A stretch of 59,349 nucleotides of DNA from Conservatibacter flavescens (GCF_002795425.1 NZ_PHHA01000013.1:1-59349), one strand, 5' to 3'; shown: positions 42,008 to 51,937, numbered from the stretch's first letter. Notes: generated by a model from the letters alone, not told the origin. A program made the numbers and translations.

Positions 42008-42760
42008 ATGACTGTGACTGAACTACGTCAAACTCACCAGCAAAGCGCGGTCGAAAATCAACAACTTTTTGATCGCCCACAAAAAACACGTAAACAAAAG
42101 AAAGATCCAAATGCGCCTTTTGTACGTGAAAAACTGACTCTACCGAACGGACACAATAAATTATTATTGCATTCTTGTTGTGCGCCTTGTTCCGGTGAAG
42201 TCATGGAAGCGATTCATGCTTCAGGCATTGAATTTACCATTTATTTCTATAATCCGAATATCCACCCACTTAAAGAGTATCTTATTCGTAAGGAAGAAAA
42301 TATTCGTTTTGCCGAAAAATGGGGCATTCCGTTTATTGATGCTGACTACGATCGCCAAAACTGGTTTGATCGTGCCAAAGGCATGGAGGACGAGCCAGAA
42401 CGCGGCATTCGTTGTACCATGTGTTTTGATATGCGTTTTGAAAAAGCAGCACAATATGCCCATGAAAACGGCTTTCCTGTATTCACGAGTTGCTTAGGTA
42501 TTTCTCGCTGGAAAGACATGAATCAAATTAACGGCTGCGGACATCGCGCCGCTGAAAAATATGATGATGTCGTCTATTGGGATTACAATTGGCGAAAAGG
42601 CGGTGGCTCACAGCGCATGATCGAAATCAGTAAGCGTGAACGTTTTTATCAGCAAGAATATTGTGGCTGTGTCTATTCATTGCGCGATACAAATAAATGG
42701 CGAGAAGCCAATGGCCGCCAAAAAATTGAGATCGGTAAGCTGTACTATAGTGCTGATTAA
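42008..42760 (+). CDS. queH: Epoxyqueuosine reductase QueH
   Basis: QueH reduces epoxyqueuosine to queuosine in tRNA, the final step of the pathway, and is unrelated to the cobalamin-dependent QueG. The 250-residue protein has the cysteine pairs expected for its iron-sulfur cluster: [17 protein letters not shown] near 54 and EYCGCVYS near 218, plus [14 protein letters not shown] and [22 protein letters not shown]. Together with tgt and queA in this window it completes tRNA queuosine formation from preQ1. It is coupled to ispB; the start codon position gives a 35-residue charged N-terminus. Confidence 0.95.
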   Translation: MTVTELRQTHQQSAVENQQLFDRPQKTRKQKKDPNAPFVREKLTLPNGHNKLLLHSCCAPCSGEVMEAIHASGIEFTIYFYNPNIHPLKEYLIRKEENIRFAEKWGIPFIDADYDRQNWFDRAKGMEDEPERGIRCTMCFDMRFEKAAQYAHENGFPVFTSCLGISRWKDMNQINGCGHRAAEKYDDVVYWDYNWRKGGGSQRMIEISKRERFYQQEYCGCVYSLRDTNKWREANGRQKIEIGKLYYSAD

Positions 42761-42794
42761 ATTAGTAGAGTTCGGCTTTACCAACTTAACAAAA

Positions 42795-42819
42795 GAGAGT
42801 AAACTGCTCTCGTTTTTTT
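42795..42819 (+). terminator. ispB-queH terminator
   Basis: GAGAG and CTCTC pair around TAAACTG and are followed by GTTTTTTT. Position 35 bases after queH and before the lipoprotein gene. Confidence 0.72.
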
Positions 42820-42842
42820 AACATTTAATTTAAGGATTTATT

Positions 42843-43322
42843 ATGAAACGTTTTTATCAAATTTTTACTTTTATTTTTGCAGCTTTTGCAATTGTAGCTT
42901 GTTCAGATCCTAAAGCAGATCTTCAAGCTGATGTTACTGCAATTGAGCAAATCACAGAACAAGGCGAAAGCTTAAAAAATATCCAAAATTTACAAGCTCA
43001 ACTGGCTTCAGGCCAAATCACCAACCCGGCTGATTTAGCAAGCACATTTACCCAAATCGGCACAGAATATACCAAAATTAAAGATGGTGTTGCTGCGTTG
43101 AAATTAAAAACAACTGAAGGGAAAAACTTACAAAACAAATTTGTATCATCAATTACCAAATTTGTTGAATTAATGACTCAAACTGCCCATTACTCAACAA
43201 ATCAACCAACGCCAGAACAAGCAGAAGCATTTGGTAAATTACAACAAGAAGCTATCAAAGGTTTAGATGAAGCAAGTCAATTATTAGTTTCAGTGAAACA
43301 ACAGTTGAGCGAAAAGAAATAA
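42843..43322 (+). CDS. Putative outer-membrane lipoprotein, function unknown
   Basis: A 159-residue protein with a lipoprotein signal peptide ending in the lipobox IVAC, so Cys20 would be lipidated. Residue +2 is Ser, which predicts sorting to the outer membrane. The rest is alpha-helical, rich in Gln, Lys, Glu and Ala with heptad character (ITEQGESLKNIQNLQAQLAS), suggesting a coiled-coil or helical bundle. I recognise no named family. It stands alone between the queH terminator and a strong terminator of its own. Confidence 0.85.
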   Translation: MKRFYQIFTFIFAAFAIVACSDPKADLQADVTAIEQITEQGESLKNIQNLQAQLASGQITNPADLASTFTQIGTEYTKIKDGVAALKLKTTEGKNLQNKFVSSITKFVELMTQTAHYSTNQPTPEQAEAFGKLQQEAIKGLDEASQLLVSVKQQLSEKK

Positions 43323-43340
43323 GCAACCATTTCATGTATC

Positions 43341-43369
43341 AAACCTCACTACCTAGTGAGGTTTTTTTA
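43341..43369 (+). terminator. Terminator of the lipoprotein gene
   Basis: AAACCTCACT and AGTGAGGTTT form a stem with an ACCT loop, followed by TTTTTA. Position 19 bases after the stop. Confidence 0.88.
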
Positions 43370-43444
43370 TATCTGCACAACCATAACAATAAGCAAAGAT
43401 TATCGTCAGAGACCTTGTCTCTCTCTTTACACGATATATCACAT

Positions 43445-43479
43445 AAAAAATAAGAGGCAGCAATACGCTACCTCTTACT
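43445..43479 (-). terminator. Terminator of the BCCT transporter gene
   Basis: TAAGAGGCAGC and GCTACCTCTTA pair with one mismatch around AATAC and are followed on the minus strand by TTTTTTATG. It lies 29 bases after the transporter stop. Confidence 0.78.
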
Positions 43480-43507
43480 TATATTACGTGCTAACACAAA
43501 GCCACAC

Positions 43508-45526
43508 TTACATCGATTCACCTAAATCATTAGTCATCAATGCATGAGAATGATCCATTGCTAAATTCATATAACGTTCATATTGTTTTAATACATCAGC
43601 AATCAGCTCTTCTTTCATCATATATTGCACATCATAACCTTCACGGCCATCAAGGAAGTAAGTAATCGGCTCATAAATTTTATTGTCTTCAATATTTGGC
43701 AAGCTGTCATCTTCTACCACTAAATTTGATAATTCACGTGGTTGACAACGAATACCATACAAGAAATTACGTACATTCTCTTTGCTAACAATAAACTCAA
43801 TGCTCGGCGTTTTACCCGTATTCGTTAATTCTACATTGGCTGTTAAACCATGCTTTTCAAACTCTAACACCAATTCATCAAAAGCTGGTTTAGCCGTTTC
43901 AAAGAAGAAGGTTTTAATATCTGCACGCTTAGGCTGAGTAATAATTTTATCTAAACGTTCTTTCCAATGCTTACCCGTCCAGTTAGCACTTCCTTGCGTA
44001 AACTTCTTGCCAAAATATTGATTATCAACCATTAATCCTTGCCATAATCCAAAACAAAGAATCAACATGATCACCACAAATGGTAAAGCAATCAATAATG
44101 TCATCGTTTGTAAAGCAGAAATACCATCAGAACGTAACAACGAAATGGCCAATACCATTAGCAATACCGCCCAAAAGACACTTTGCCACTTCGGTGCATT
44201 TTCATTCCCTTGAGATGCGATACTGTTAATCACAAAAATACCAGAGTCCGCTGAGGTAATGAAAAATAGCGCAATAATCACAATAGCAATCGTAGAAGAT
44301 AAGCTACTTAATGGTAATAAATCAAAGAAACCAAATAATAATGCTTCTGTATTACTACTTAACGCAGTTAATACTCCGCCAGACTCTTGATCCAACCAAA
44401 TCGCACTATTACCAAAGGTTGTCATCCAAATCGCATTAAACAATGTTGGAATAAATAAAACCCCTAAAATAAACTCACGAATAGTACGACCACGAGAAAT
44501 TTTTGCGATAAATAAACCTACAAACGGCGCCCAAGACACCCACCAAGCCCAATAAACAACGGTCCAGCCATTAAACCAGCTATGATGTTCCGGCTCATGG
44601 GCAAATGTACGGAAACTAATATCAATCAAGTTACTTAAATAGTGACCAAGATTTTCCGTAAATCCACTAAATAATAATAAAGTCGGGCCAACAACGATGA
44701 CAAAAATCATCAGTGCTAAGGCTAAAAAGAGATTAATTTCACTCAGACGACGAACCCCTTTCCCTACTCCAGATATCGCAGAAATGGCAGCAATACACAT
44801 CACTACAACAATTAAAACTGATAAGGTTGAAAAACTACGTTCGCTTACCCAACCTAAACTATTGAGTCCTGCATCAAGCTGTAAAGCACCGTAACCTAAA
44901 GTCGTTGCCACACCAAAAATAGTGCTACATAAGGCAACAATATCAATAACGTGCCCCCAAAAACCCGCAATACGATTCTTTAAAATTGGATAAAATCCAG
45001 AACGTATGGTCAATGGCAATTTATAGCGAAAACCAAAATAAGCTAAGGTTAAACCAATTACCCCATAAATCGCCCAAGCATGCACTCCCCAATGATAAAA
45101 CGAGGTCAACATCGATTCTTGAATACGTTCAACTTCAGTGAGATTATCATGCAATGGTTTGGCATAATGTAACATAGGTTCAGCAACCCCAAAATACATT
45201 AAACCAATCCCCATACCTGCAGCAAATAACATCGCTACCCAAGAAAGAAAAGGATATTCAGGCTCTTCATTATCCCCACCTAAACGGATATTCCCTAATT
45301 GCCCCGCACATAATAAAACCAGGAAGAGAATAAAGACAGAAGCTGCAAGGACATATAGCCAACTGAAATGATCAAAAATCACTTGTTTAGCCACATTTAA
45401 TGCCGTCTGTGCTTGTGTGGGATAAAGGGAGCAATAAATGGTCACTAGCAAAATAAAAATAATGCTAGGCACAAAAATTGGCGCCTTAAATGTGCTTGTC
45501 GCACTAAGTTTCTTTAAGAAAGTCAA
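43508..45526 (-). CDS. BCCT-family betaine/choline/carnitine transporter, BetT-like
   Basis: A 672-residue secondary transporter with 12 predicted helices. The family signatures are present: MGIGLMYFGVAEPMLHYAKP near 100 and the tryptophan-rich WAWWVSWAPFVGLFIAKISRG near 330, followed by RTIREFILGVLFIPTLFNAI. The last 150 residues are hydrophilic (KRADIKTFFFETAKPAFDEL onward) and match the long cytoplasmic C-terminus of BetT-type choline transporters, where it tunes osmotic response. Choline is the probable substrate by inference. No betAB genes lie nearby, so imported choline would serve other uses or be handled elsewhere. Its 5' leader carries hairpins. Confidence 0.9.
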   Translation of the reverse strand: MTFLKKLSATSTFKAPIFVPSIIFILLVTIYCSLYPTQAQTALNVAKQVIFDHFSWLYVLAASVFILFLVLLCAGQLGNIRLGGDNEEPEYPFLSWVAMLFAAGMGIGLMYFGVAEPMLHYAKPLHDNLTEVERIQESMLTSFYHWGVHAWAIYGVIGLTLAYFGFRYKLPLTIRSGFYPILKNRIAGFWGHVIDIVALCSTIFGVATTLGYGALQLDAGLNSLGWVSERSFSTLSVLIVVVMCIAAISAISGVGKGVRRLSEINLFLALALMIFVIVVGPTLLLFSGFTENLGHYLSNLIDISFRTFAHEPEHHSWFNGWTVVYWAWWVSWAPFVGLFIAKISRGRTIREFILGVLFIPTLFNAIWMTTFGNSAIWLDQESGGVLTALSSNTEALLFGFFDLLPLSSLSSTIAIVIIALFFITSADSGIFVINSIASQGNENAPKWQSVFWAVLLMVLAISLLRSDGISALQTMTLLIALPFVVIMLILCFGLWQGLMVDNQYFGKKFTQGSANWTGKHWKERLDKIITQPKRADIKTFFFETAKPAFDELVLEFEKHGLTANVELTNTGKTPSIEFIVSKENVRNFLYGIRCQPRELSNLVVEDDSLPNIEDNKIYEPITYFLDGREGYDVQYMMKEELIADVLKQYERYMNLAMDHSHALMTNDLGESM

Positions 45527-45562
45527 AATATTTCTCCATACTAATCATTAATCTGAACAAAC

Positions 45563-45634
45563 TTTAGCCGAGCTAAAATTAAATTAGACACCCAGTAGAA
45601 TGGGGATTTTAGACGAGCCAAAACGGATTTGGCT
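45563..45634 (-). ncRNA. Structured 5' leader of the BCCT gene (candidate)
   Basis: Upstream of the transporter the minus strand can form AGCCAAA/TTTGGCT (45616-45634), a short CCC/GGGG stem near 45591-45605 and TTTAGC/GCTAAA (45563-45577). The segments GGCTCGTCTAAAA and AGCTCGGCTAAAG repeat each other in sequence. This lies in a 295-base gap without a convincing gene. It may be a regulatory leader or a small dispersed repeat; no named RNA family was recognised. Confidence 0.35.
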
Positions 45635-45764
45635 TCAAATTGCATTAGAACAAAAGTTCTTGCTAAAGAATAAAACCTAAATAAGAAATACCTAAGCTTT
45701 ATACAAAGACGGGGCATTATAACAAAAAATGTCTTACAAACCAAATTTGTGAATTTTTTGTAAA

Positions 45765-45808
45765 AAAATACCGCACTTTTCTGACTATAAAAAGACCAAA
45801 AGTGCGGT
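45765..45808. terminator. tonB terminator made of two inverted uptake signals
   Basis: ACCGCACTTTT (45770-45780) and AAAAGTGCGGT (45798-45808) are perfect 11-base arms, each an uptake signal, with a 17-base loop. On the minus strand a run of seven T residues follows, 14 bases after tonB. This is the classical inverted-USS terminator of Haemophilus-like bacteria. Confidence 0.88.
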
Positions 45809-45821
45809 GTATTTTCAGCAA

Positions 45822-46616
45822 TTATTGCAGTTTAAAACTAATTGGCACACTCATATTTGCAGCCATTCCTACAGGACGAGGCCCTATAGACCTAGCGCTT
45901 TTTACAGCATGTAATGCCGAATTATCTAAATCTTCACTTCCTGATGATTTCGCTATAGATGGATTGATAATGGCACCATTTTCTCCTAACGTAAAGGCAA
46001 TAGTGACCACGCCTTGTTTTCTCATCATCTTCGCTCGCTGAGAATAACGCTTATGACGCTCAATTTCACGACGTAACGCGTTCCGATAGGCATTAATTTC
46101 ATCTGTACTGCGCCCATTTCCAACTAAATTCGGATTTTTTGTTGTCGCCGGCCCCGTACTCGTCGCTCTAGAATTTACAGCGGCATTTGAAACCACTTCT
46201 CTATCTGCTTTTGGTAAATCTCGCTGCGTATTGCGTGGCGTATTTTTAGGCTTTTCTTTGGGTTTGGCCTTTTCCTTTGGTTTCTCTTTTGGCTTCTCTT
46301 TTGGTTTTTCTTTTTTCTCCGGTTCTTTTGGTTTTTCCGGTTTCGGTGGTTCAGGCTTCACCGTCGGATCCGGCACTTCCTCTTTCTTCACTACAGGTTC
46401 TGGCTCTGGCTCTTTAATCGGCTCTGGTTCAGGGGCAGGCTCTTCTATCACTGTCGCCATCATCATTTCCATAGAAATATTGGTATCAATCACATCCGCT
46501 TGTACACCATTTGCGCTATCGACTTTAGGTACAATAGAAATCATTAATAAGGCCACCACTGCCAAATGAATAAACAAAGAAGTGAAAAATCCAACCAATG
46601 AATGCTTCTTTTGCAT
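45822..46616 (-). CDS. tonB: Energy-transducing protein TonB
   Basis: TonB couples the inner-membrane proton gradient to outer-membrane receptors for iron and heme. The 264 residues have one N-terminal anchor helix (SLVGFFTSLFIHLAVVALLM), a proline- and lysine-rich periplasmic spacer (about 65-150, with KPKEKPKE-type repeats) and a C-terminal TonB domain (GVVTIAFTLGENGAIINPS, ending MSVPISFKLQ). It begins one base after exbD ends. Confidence 0.96.
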   Translation of the reverse strand: MQKKHSLVGFFTSLFIHLAVVALLMISIVPKVDSANGVQADVIDTNISMEMMMATVIEEPAPEPEPIKEPEPEPVVKKEEVPDPTVKPEPPKPEKPKEPEKKEKPKEKPKEKPKEKAKPKEKPKNTPRNTQRDLPKADREVVSNAAVNSRATSTGPATTKNPNLVGNGRSTDEINAYRNALRREIERHKRYSQRAKMMRKQGVVTIAFTLGENGAIINPSIAKSSGSEDLDNSALHAVKSARSIGPRPVGMAANMSVPISFKLQ

Positions 46617-46617
46617 A

Positions 46618-47010
46618 TTATTCGCCTTTATCCTTTAACGTAACAATAGCAACATTTTTAATATCATTTTTTGCCATTAAATCCGTAATCGACACAAATT
46701 CCTGAAAAGGCGCTTTAGCATCAACTTTTAAAGTGACTTTTTGATCTTTTGGCCATTGACTAATCTCTTGTGCCAACGCTTCTTTAGCGATAGGCTTATC
46801 ATTAAAATACAGCTCGCCATTTTCCGTAACAGTCAATAATTTTGCCAAATCATCAGATTTAAACGCCACTGTTGAACTCGCTTTCGGCACACTCACTTGA
46901 ATTTTCCCCTGAGAAATGAATGAGGCTGTGATCAAGACAATCGCAAGCAGTACCAACATAATATCAATAAAGGGGATAATATTAATTTCATCAAATTTTT
47001 TCATGGACAA
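46618..47010 (-). CDS. exbD: TonB-system energiser ExbD
   Basis: ExbD forms the proton channel with ExbB. The 130-residue protein has a single N-terminal helix containing the essential membrane aspartate (Asp16 in [17 protein letters not shown]) and a periplasmic domain ending [11 protein letters not shown]. It is immediately adjacent to exbB with no gap, and one base before tonB. Confidence 0.96.
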   Translation of the reverse strand: MSMKKFDEINIIPFIDIMLVLLAIVLITASFISQGKIQVSVPKASSTVAFKSDDLAKLLTVTENGELYFNDKPIAKEALAQEISQWPKDQKVTLKVDAKAPFQEFVSITDLMAKNDIKNVAIVTLKDKGE

Positions 47011-47460
47011 CTACTCCCCATGTTTATTTTCATTGAGGGCTTTCCATTTTAAACGGTTTACCTCAACCTTACGTCCCAAAGCGTTATAAAAAATCATAGA
47101 CGGAATAGCGACTAAAATCCCCACCGCAGTGGCTTTTAATGCTAAAGATAAATGCACCATAATCGAAGCAGCATCAATATCGCCTCCAGAATTCCCCAAC
47201 TCATAAAAAGTCAGTAAAATCCCAATAACTGTTCCCAATAATCCCACATAAGGTGCGTTCGCGCCTACAGTAGAAATCACGGTTAAATTACGATTTAAAT
47301 CAATATCCAAATCATGAATATTACTATATTGGCTTACATTCACTTTGCCTAAAAAGATAAAACGCTCAACCACTGCCCATAACATAATGAAACTCATGAA
47401 GCAAAGTAGTCCAAGAATGATGTAATCAATATATTGTTGTAAAAAATCAAACAGGCTCAT
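47011..47460 (-). CDS. exbB: TonB-system energiser ExbB (short form)
   Basis: ExbB is the pentameric scaffold around the ExbD helices. The 149 residues show three helices and the signature [22 protein letters not shown] followed by [24 protein letters not shown]. It is shorter than E. coli ExbB (244 residues), as in Haemophilus. It is the first gene of exbB-exbD-tonB and has a Fur-like box 66 bases upstream. Confidence 0.96.
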   Translation of the reverse strand: MSLFDFLQQYIDYIILGLLCFMSFIMLWAVVERFIFLGKVNVSQYSNIHDLDIDLNRNLTVISTVGANAPYVGLLGTVIGILLTFYELGNSGGDIDAASIMVHLSLALKATAVGILVAIPSMIFYNALGRKVEVNRLKWKALNENKHGE

Positions 47461-47525
47461 TATGGTTCCTTAACATACTACGAGTAAAAACGTGAAAGCA
47501 TGAATATAACTGATTCCAGCTTTCT

Positions 47526-47547
47526 AATTGAGAATTAATTTCAATTT
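47526..47547 (-). promoter_or_regulatory. Fur-like box upstream of exbB
   Basis: The dyad AATTGAGAATTAATTTCAATTT resembles the TGATAAT-N-ATTATCA Fur core (three mismatches in 14). It lies 66-87 bases before exbB, where an iron-repressed promoter for exbBD-tonB would be expected. Confidence 0.5.
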
Positions 47548-47592
47548 CACTATTCTAGCAAAAGTAATATAGTGGGTAAATCATTTTCAAAT

Positions 47593-47628
47593 AAAAAAGA
47601 CCGCACTTTGATCCTTATCTCAACGGTC
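47593..47628 (-). terminator. Weak terminator upstream of exbB
   Basis: On the minus strand GACCG and CGGTC form a five-base stem around a 20-base loop that contains an uptake signal, followed by six T residues. It would stop transcripts from 47775-47629 or from the flippase-like gene before exbB. Confidence 0.45.
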
Positions 47629-47775
47629 TAGCCGGTAAATGAGCTTCCATTGGGTGTTGCGACCTCCTAAGCCTTAATCTGATCGTAATAAATGTCACAG
47701 TGAAAACGTCGTTTTAATCCGACAACACGTCTATGCCGCATTCTCTTTGGGTAGGTTAGTTAATCAATGTGAGGA
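47629..47775 (-). other. Unexplained segment between exbB and the flippase-like gene, possible small RNA
   Basis: Within the 403-base gap 47461-47863, this part is noticeably more GC-balanced than its flanks and is followed by a weak terminator on the minus strand. On that strand a TTTACA string near 47797 could serve as a -35. Short reading frames exist on both strands (minus 47741-47667, MRHRRVVGLKRRFHCDIYYD; plus 47639-47677, MSFHWVLRPPKP), neither with a good ribosome site. It is not a tRNA, 6S RNA, tmRNA or riboswitch I can recognise. A small RNA or the relic of a mobile element is possible. Confidence 0.35.
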
Positions 47776-47863
47776 GATCTAACTTAATAGAAAATAATGT
47801 AAATTTAGTGAAGCATTATCTCTACCTCGACTCAAAAACAGTGACTAAATAGATAGTCTAACA

Positions 47864-49015
47864 TCATGAGTTTTTAATTAAGTTACTTTTCACTAAATAC
47901 CCTAACATTTCCAATATAATAACAAAATTAAATAGAATTATGGGGGATTTAATTTGTAAGAAATAAGAGGCTAAATAACACCCTACAAAGGAAAGTAAGA
48001 TAAATAGAATCACAATCGTATTCTTCTCTAACAAAATATACTTTATTCTAAAATAACTCCTAGCACACCACAGATATGGCGTTAATATACAGCATATTAT
48101 TGTCATAGGAGATAAGATGAAATTTTTAATATATTCCTCATTTGACACATTAAATAAAATAAAAATAAATAATATAAAAAATATTGCGCAAATAGTAGAA
48201 GCCACAATACCAAATTCAACAATATATCTATCTTTATTCTTTAAAAATTTCATTATAATACTATCACTATCTAACAATGGATAAATTGAAACAGTAATTA
48301 TAGTAAAAATTATTGCCCAATATTTCATCATTGATAAATCATCCACAAGTATATGCATAAGTATAAAATTTGTAGACAAATAAGAAGCAGAAACAAAAAT
48401 CAGTGTCATATAAGACTTTATCGAGTAATTCACTGATATCTCTTTATAAGAATTCTTATTATTTATTTTCATAAACTCTTTAAAAAGGATACTCACTTCT
48501 ACACAACCACCTAATAATATAGAAAAAATAACAGATATATCTTTTCGTTCAAAAAACTCAATATTTAATAACAAGAAACAAAATGATACAGATAGAATAA
48601 CTCTATATATAGATGATCTAGAAATAACTTTAATAGAATCAGAAAGAATATGGCAAGCCTGTAAATATCTTTTAGCACCTATAAGCAATAAAGATAAAGA
48701 AAACATGTAACATATCAATCTAGTTTCTTGTTCTTCAATATAAAAATATATAAGCATATTAAAAATAGAGAACACTAATAACACAATACTAGCTGATATA
48801 AAAAATGATTTTGGATGACGATTATTTTGTATAACAAAGGGACATATTGGATATATTAATGAATTAGCAAACATCAAACAAGCGACAGCAATTGTATAAT
48901 TAGCCACTTGATTAACCGGAGCTGATATCATTAAAAAAGATATGATTGGCAGTTCTAAACTGAGAAAAACAATACTTACAGCATTAGGAATCCAAAAACG
49001 AATTAAATTGATCAT
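47864..49015 (-). CDS. Polytopic membrane protein, polysaccharide-flippase/MATE-like
   Basis: The 383-residue protein is almost wholly hydrophobic with about 11-12 helices and short polar loops, starting MINLIRFWIPNAVSIVFLSL. Its pattern resembles Wzx/MATE (MVF-superfamily) flippases, but no strict signature is present. Composition is far more AT-rich than neighbouring housekeeping genes, with many ATA and AGA codons, which suggests horizontal transfer. Its ATG overlaps the stop of the upstream ATP-grasp gene by four bases (ATGA), so the two products are made together. Export of the ligase product is a reasonable inference. Confidence 0.68.
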   Translation of the reverse strand: MINLIRFWIPNAVSIVFLSLELPIISFLMISAPVNQVANYTIAVACLMFANSLIYPICPFVIQNNRHPKSFFISASIVLLVFSIFNMLIYFYIEEQETRLICYMFSLSLLLIGAKRYLQACHILSDSIKVISRSSIYRVILSVSFCFLLLNIEFFERKDISVIFSILLGGCVEVSILFKEFMKINNKNSYKEISVNYSIKSYMTLIFVSASYLSTNFILMHILVDDLSMMKYWAIIFTIITVSIYPLLDSDSIIMKFLKNKDRYIVEFGIVASTICAIFFILFIFILFNVSNEEYIKNFILSPMTIICCILTPYLWCARSYFRIKYILLEKNTIVILFILLSFVGCYLASYFLQIKSPIILFNFVIILEMLGYLVKSNLIKNS

Positions 49016-50217
49016 AACGATTTTTTGTATGGGAAATAGTGATTACATAGCCAGTTATAATCATCTATTAACTGCTCATAATTTTTATTATGTATGATGA
49101 TCCCTCCTAACCTATCTCGGATAGAAACGGCTTTTTTCTGTTTTACTCTTTCATCTATGTCCCAATAGAGGATATGTTGACTCTTAATTTTTAAATCCGT
49201 ATTTTTATCTAAATACATTCCCTCTATTTGTGGATACCATAACCACCCTACATATCTATCTAAATTTATTGGAATATTCACTTTTTTTCCCATTTGTAGT
49301 TGAAAATGAATTTCTTCAATATTTATTCCATAAGCTAATTGATACATTTGAGGAATCATTCCGCCTGCTGCTCTTGCGGCAATTTCAAGGAAAACAATTT
49401 CTTCTTTTTTATTAATAAAAACTTCTAAATGAGTAACACAATTTGGTAAATCTTGCATTATTTCTAGTAAATTTCTATTATATTCTATCAGCTTAATATA
49501 ATTTTTATCTTTTTCATTAACAATCCTAGTCCCAACGGCTTTTCCTGTAATAAATTCCGCAACAGGGCTAGAGTATTCTCCTACAAAAACATTTAGTATC
49601 TCATTATTAAAAATGACTGAATCTATATGAAATAATACGCCTTCTATATATTCATCTAATTCATAGTCACTGGTATTCTTATTATTATTCAACCAGCTTT
49701 CTAATTCATTTTTACAATGTATTTTCACTACTCCATCACAAGCAGCTAAATTAGTTGGCTTTGCAATAATAGGATAGTTAAGTATTTTTTCTATTTCATC
49801 TATAGCAATATCATTTTTGTTATACTCAATATATTTAGGCTTTTTAACCCTATTATGCAGTAAATTTTTCATAACTAGCTTATTGGTAAATTTAGCAATA
49901 ATATTAGAATTATCCCCTACTATATTAAACTTTTCTCTTAATTTAGCCGCAAGAGGTAAGCAGTACTCATCATTACATAATACTTTAACGTCAGACCACT
50001 TATAATCACTAGAGTTTAGAATAACGTCTAATTCATTCGATATATTCTTAAGATTATACTCTGTTAAAGTAATCACTTTATTGAAGTAATTAAGCTGCTC
50101 TTTAACATGTAATAATTTATTACTTCTAATTAGTAAAAAATAATTTTCTTTATCAATTAGATTAGCCCAGTTAGATCTAAAAATAACAACATCTTGAAGA
50201 ATAATAAATAATTTCAT
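49012..50217 (-). CDS. ATP-grasp ligase, amino-acid-ligase-like, substrate unknown
   Basis: The 401-residue soluble protein has a pre-ATP-grasp N-terminal part (about 1-100), then an ATP-grasp core: KFTNKLVMKNLLHNRVKKPK near 110, the nucleotide-binding IIAKPTNLAACDGVVKIH near 150, DEYIEGVLFHIDSVIFN near 193 and the metal-site HLEVFINKKEEIVFLEIAAR near 265 followed by AAGGMIPQ. The EIAARAAGG form is typical of carboxylate-amine ligases of the L-amino-acid ligase group. It could join an amino acid or peptide to a carboxylate using ATP. It is strongly AT-rich like its partner and has a 364-base gap upstream. Neither substrate nor product can be read from the sequence. Confidence 0.78.
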   Translation of the reverse strand: MKLFIILQDVVIFRSNWANLIDKENYFLLIRSNKLLHVKEQLNYFNKVITLTEYNLKNISNELDVILNSSDYKWSDVKVLCNDEYCLPLAAKLREKFNIVGDNSNIIAKFTNKLVMKNLLHNRVKKPKYIEYNKNDIAIDEIEKILNYPIIAKPTNLAACDGVVKIHCKNELESWLNNNKNTSDYELDEYIEGVLFHIDSVIFNNEILNVFVGEYSSPVAEFITGKAVGTRIVNEKDKNYIKLIEYNRNLLEIMQDLPNCVTHLEVFINKKEEIVFLEIAARAAGGMIPQMYQLAYGINIEEIHFQLQMGKKVNIPINLDRYVGWLWYPQIEGMYLDKNTDLKIKSQHILYWDIDERVKQKKAVSIRDRLGGIIIHNKNYEQLIDDYNWLCNHYFPYKKSL

Positions 50218-50581
50218 ATCTCATTTATTCCCTTTCAGCTCATTATATTGCAATATAGCATACATGATTCCAACAAAGAAACAAACACTTAATTAAAAAC
50301 AAAGTAACAAATTTTTAACAAAAAACTAAATCTACGTAAGATCAGGAAGTATAAGGCCAAAATAGCTATAGATTATCAAAGATAAGCTATCTAAAATATA
50401 TTGGAAGAGAGGTAATAGAATGACTGATTTCAGTATTACTTTTTCTAAAAAAGAATGGAGTAATAGGTGCACGCAAATGATCTGTTCCTTAATCTGTTGA
50501 TTATTTTCCAACTTTTAGGAACAGATCATCTTATTTACTCAAAAAGAGCGGTCTGATTTTAATGAGTGCTTATATTAAAAA
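50218..50581. other. Non-coding gap with a long inverted repeat (arms 50477-50489 and 50517-50529)
   Basis: This 364-base AT-rich gap lies between the ATP-grasp gene and gdhA. Perfect 13-base arms ATGATCTGTTCCT and AGGAACAGATCAT enclose a 27-base centre, about 50 bases after gdhA. No T run follows. The rest must hold the promoter of the ATP-grasp gene; I see no clear box. Confidence 0.6.
50420..50500 (+). CDS. Possible small or truncated reading frame (26 aa)
   Basis: GAGAGGTAATAG gives a good ribosome site before ATG at 50420, and the frame MTDFSITFSKKEWSNRCTQM runs on to a TGA at 50498. It enters the left arm of the inverted repeat and stops in its loop, so it may be a gene start truncated by the repeat, or chance. 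No family recognised. Confidence 0.25.
   Translation: MTDFSITFSKKEWSNRCTQMICSLIC

Positions 50582-51937
<1,356 letters not shown>

Noticed and set aside
45541-45744. 67-codon minus-strand frame upstream of the BCCT gene
   Set aside because: It coincides with the hairpin-rich leader and its repeated CTAAA motifs, and I see no good ribosome site; composition does not look protein-coding.
46231-46569. 112-codon plus-strand frame with F/G/S repeats opposite tonB
   Set aside because: It is the complement of the Pro/Lys/Glu-rich spacer of TonB and repeats because the spacer repeats.
47639-47677. Possible leader peptide MSFHWVLRPPKP on the plus strand
   Set aside because: It has no clear ribosome site and no gene follows on that strand for regulation by attenuation; probably chance.
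47629-47775. 6S RNA, tmRNA, RNase P RNA or riboswitch
   Set aside because: A shared AAGCCTTAA string with 6S RNA was considered, but the rest of the conserved bulge and closing stems are absent; no riboswitch core was found.
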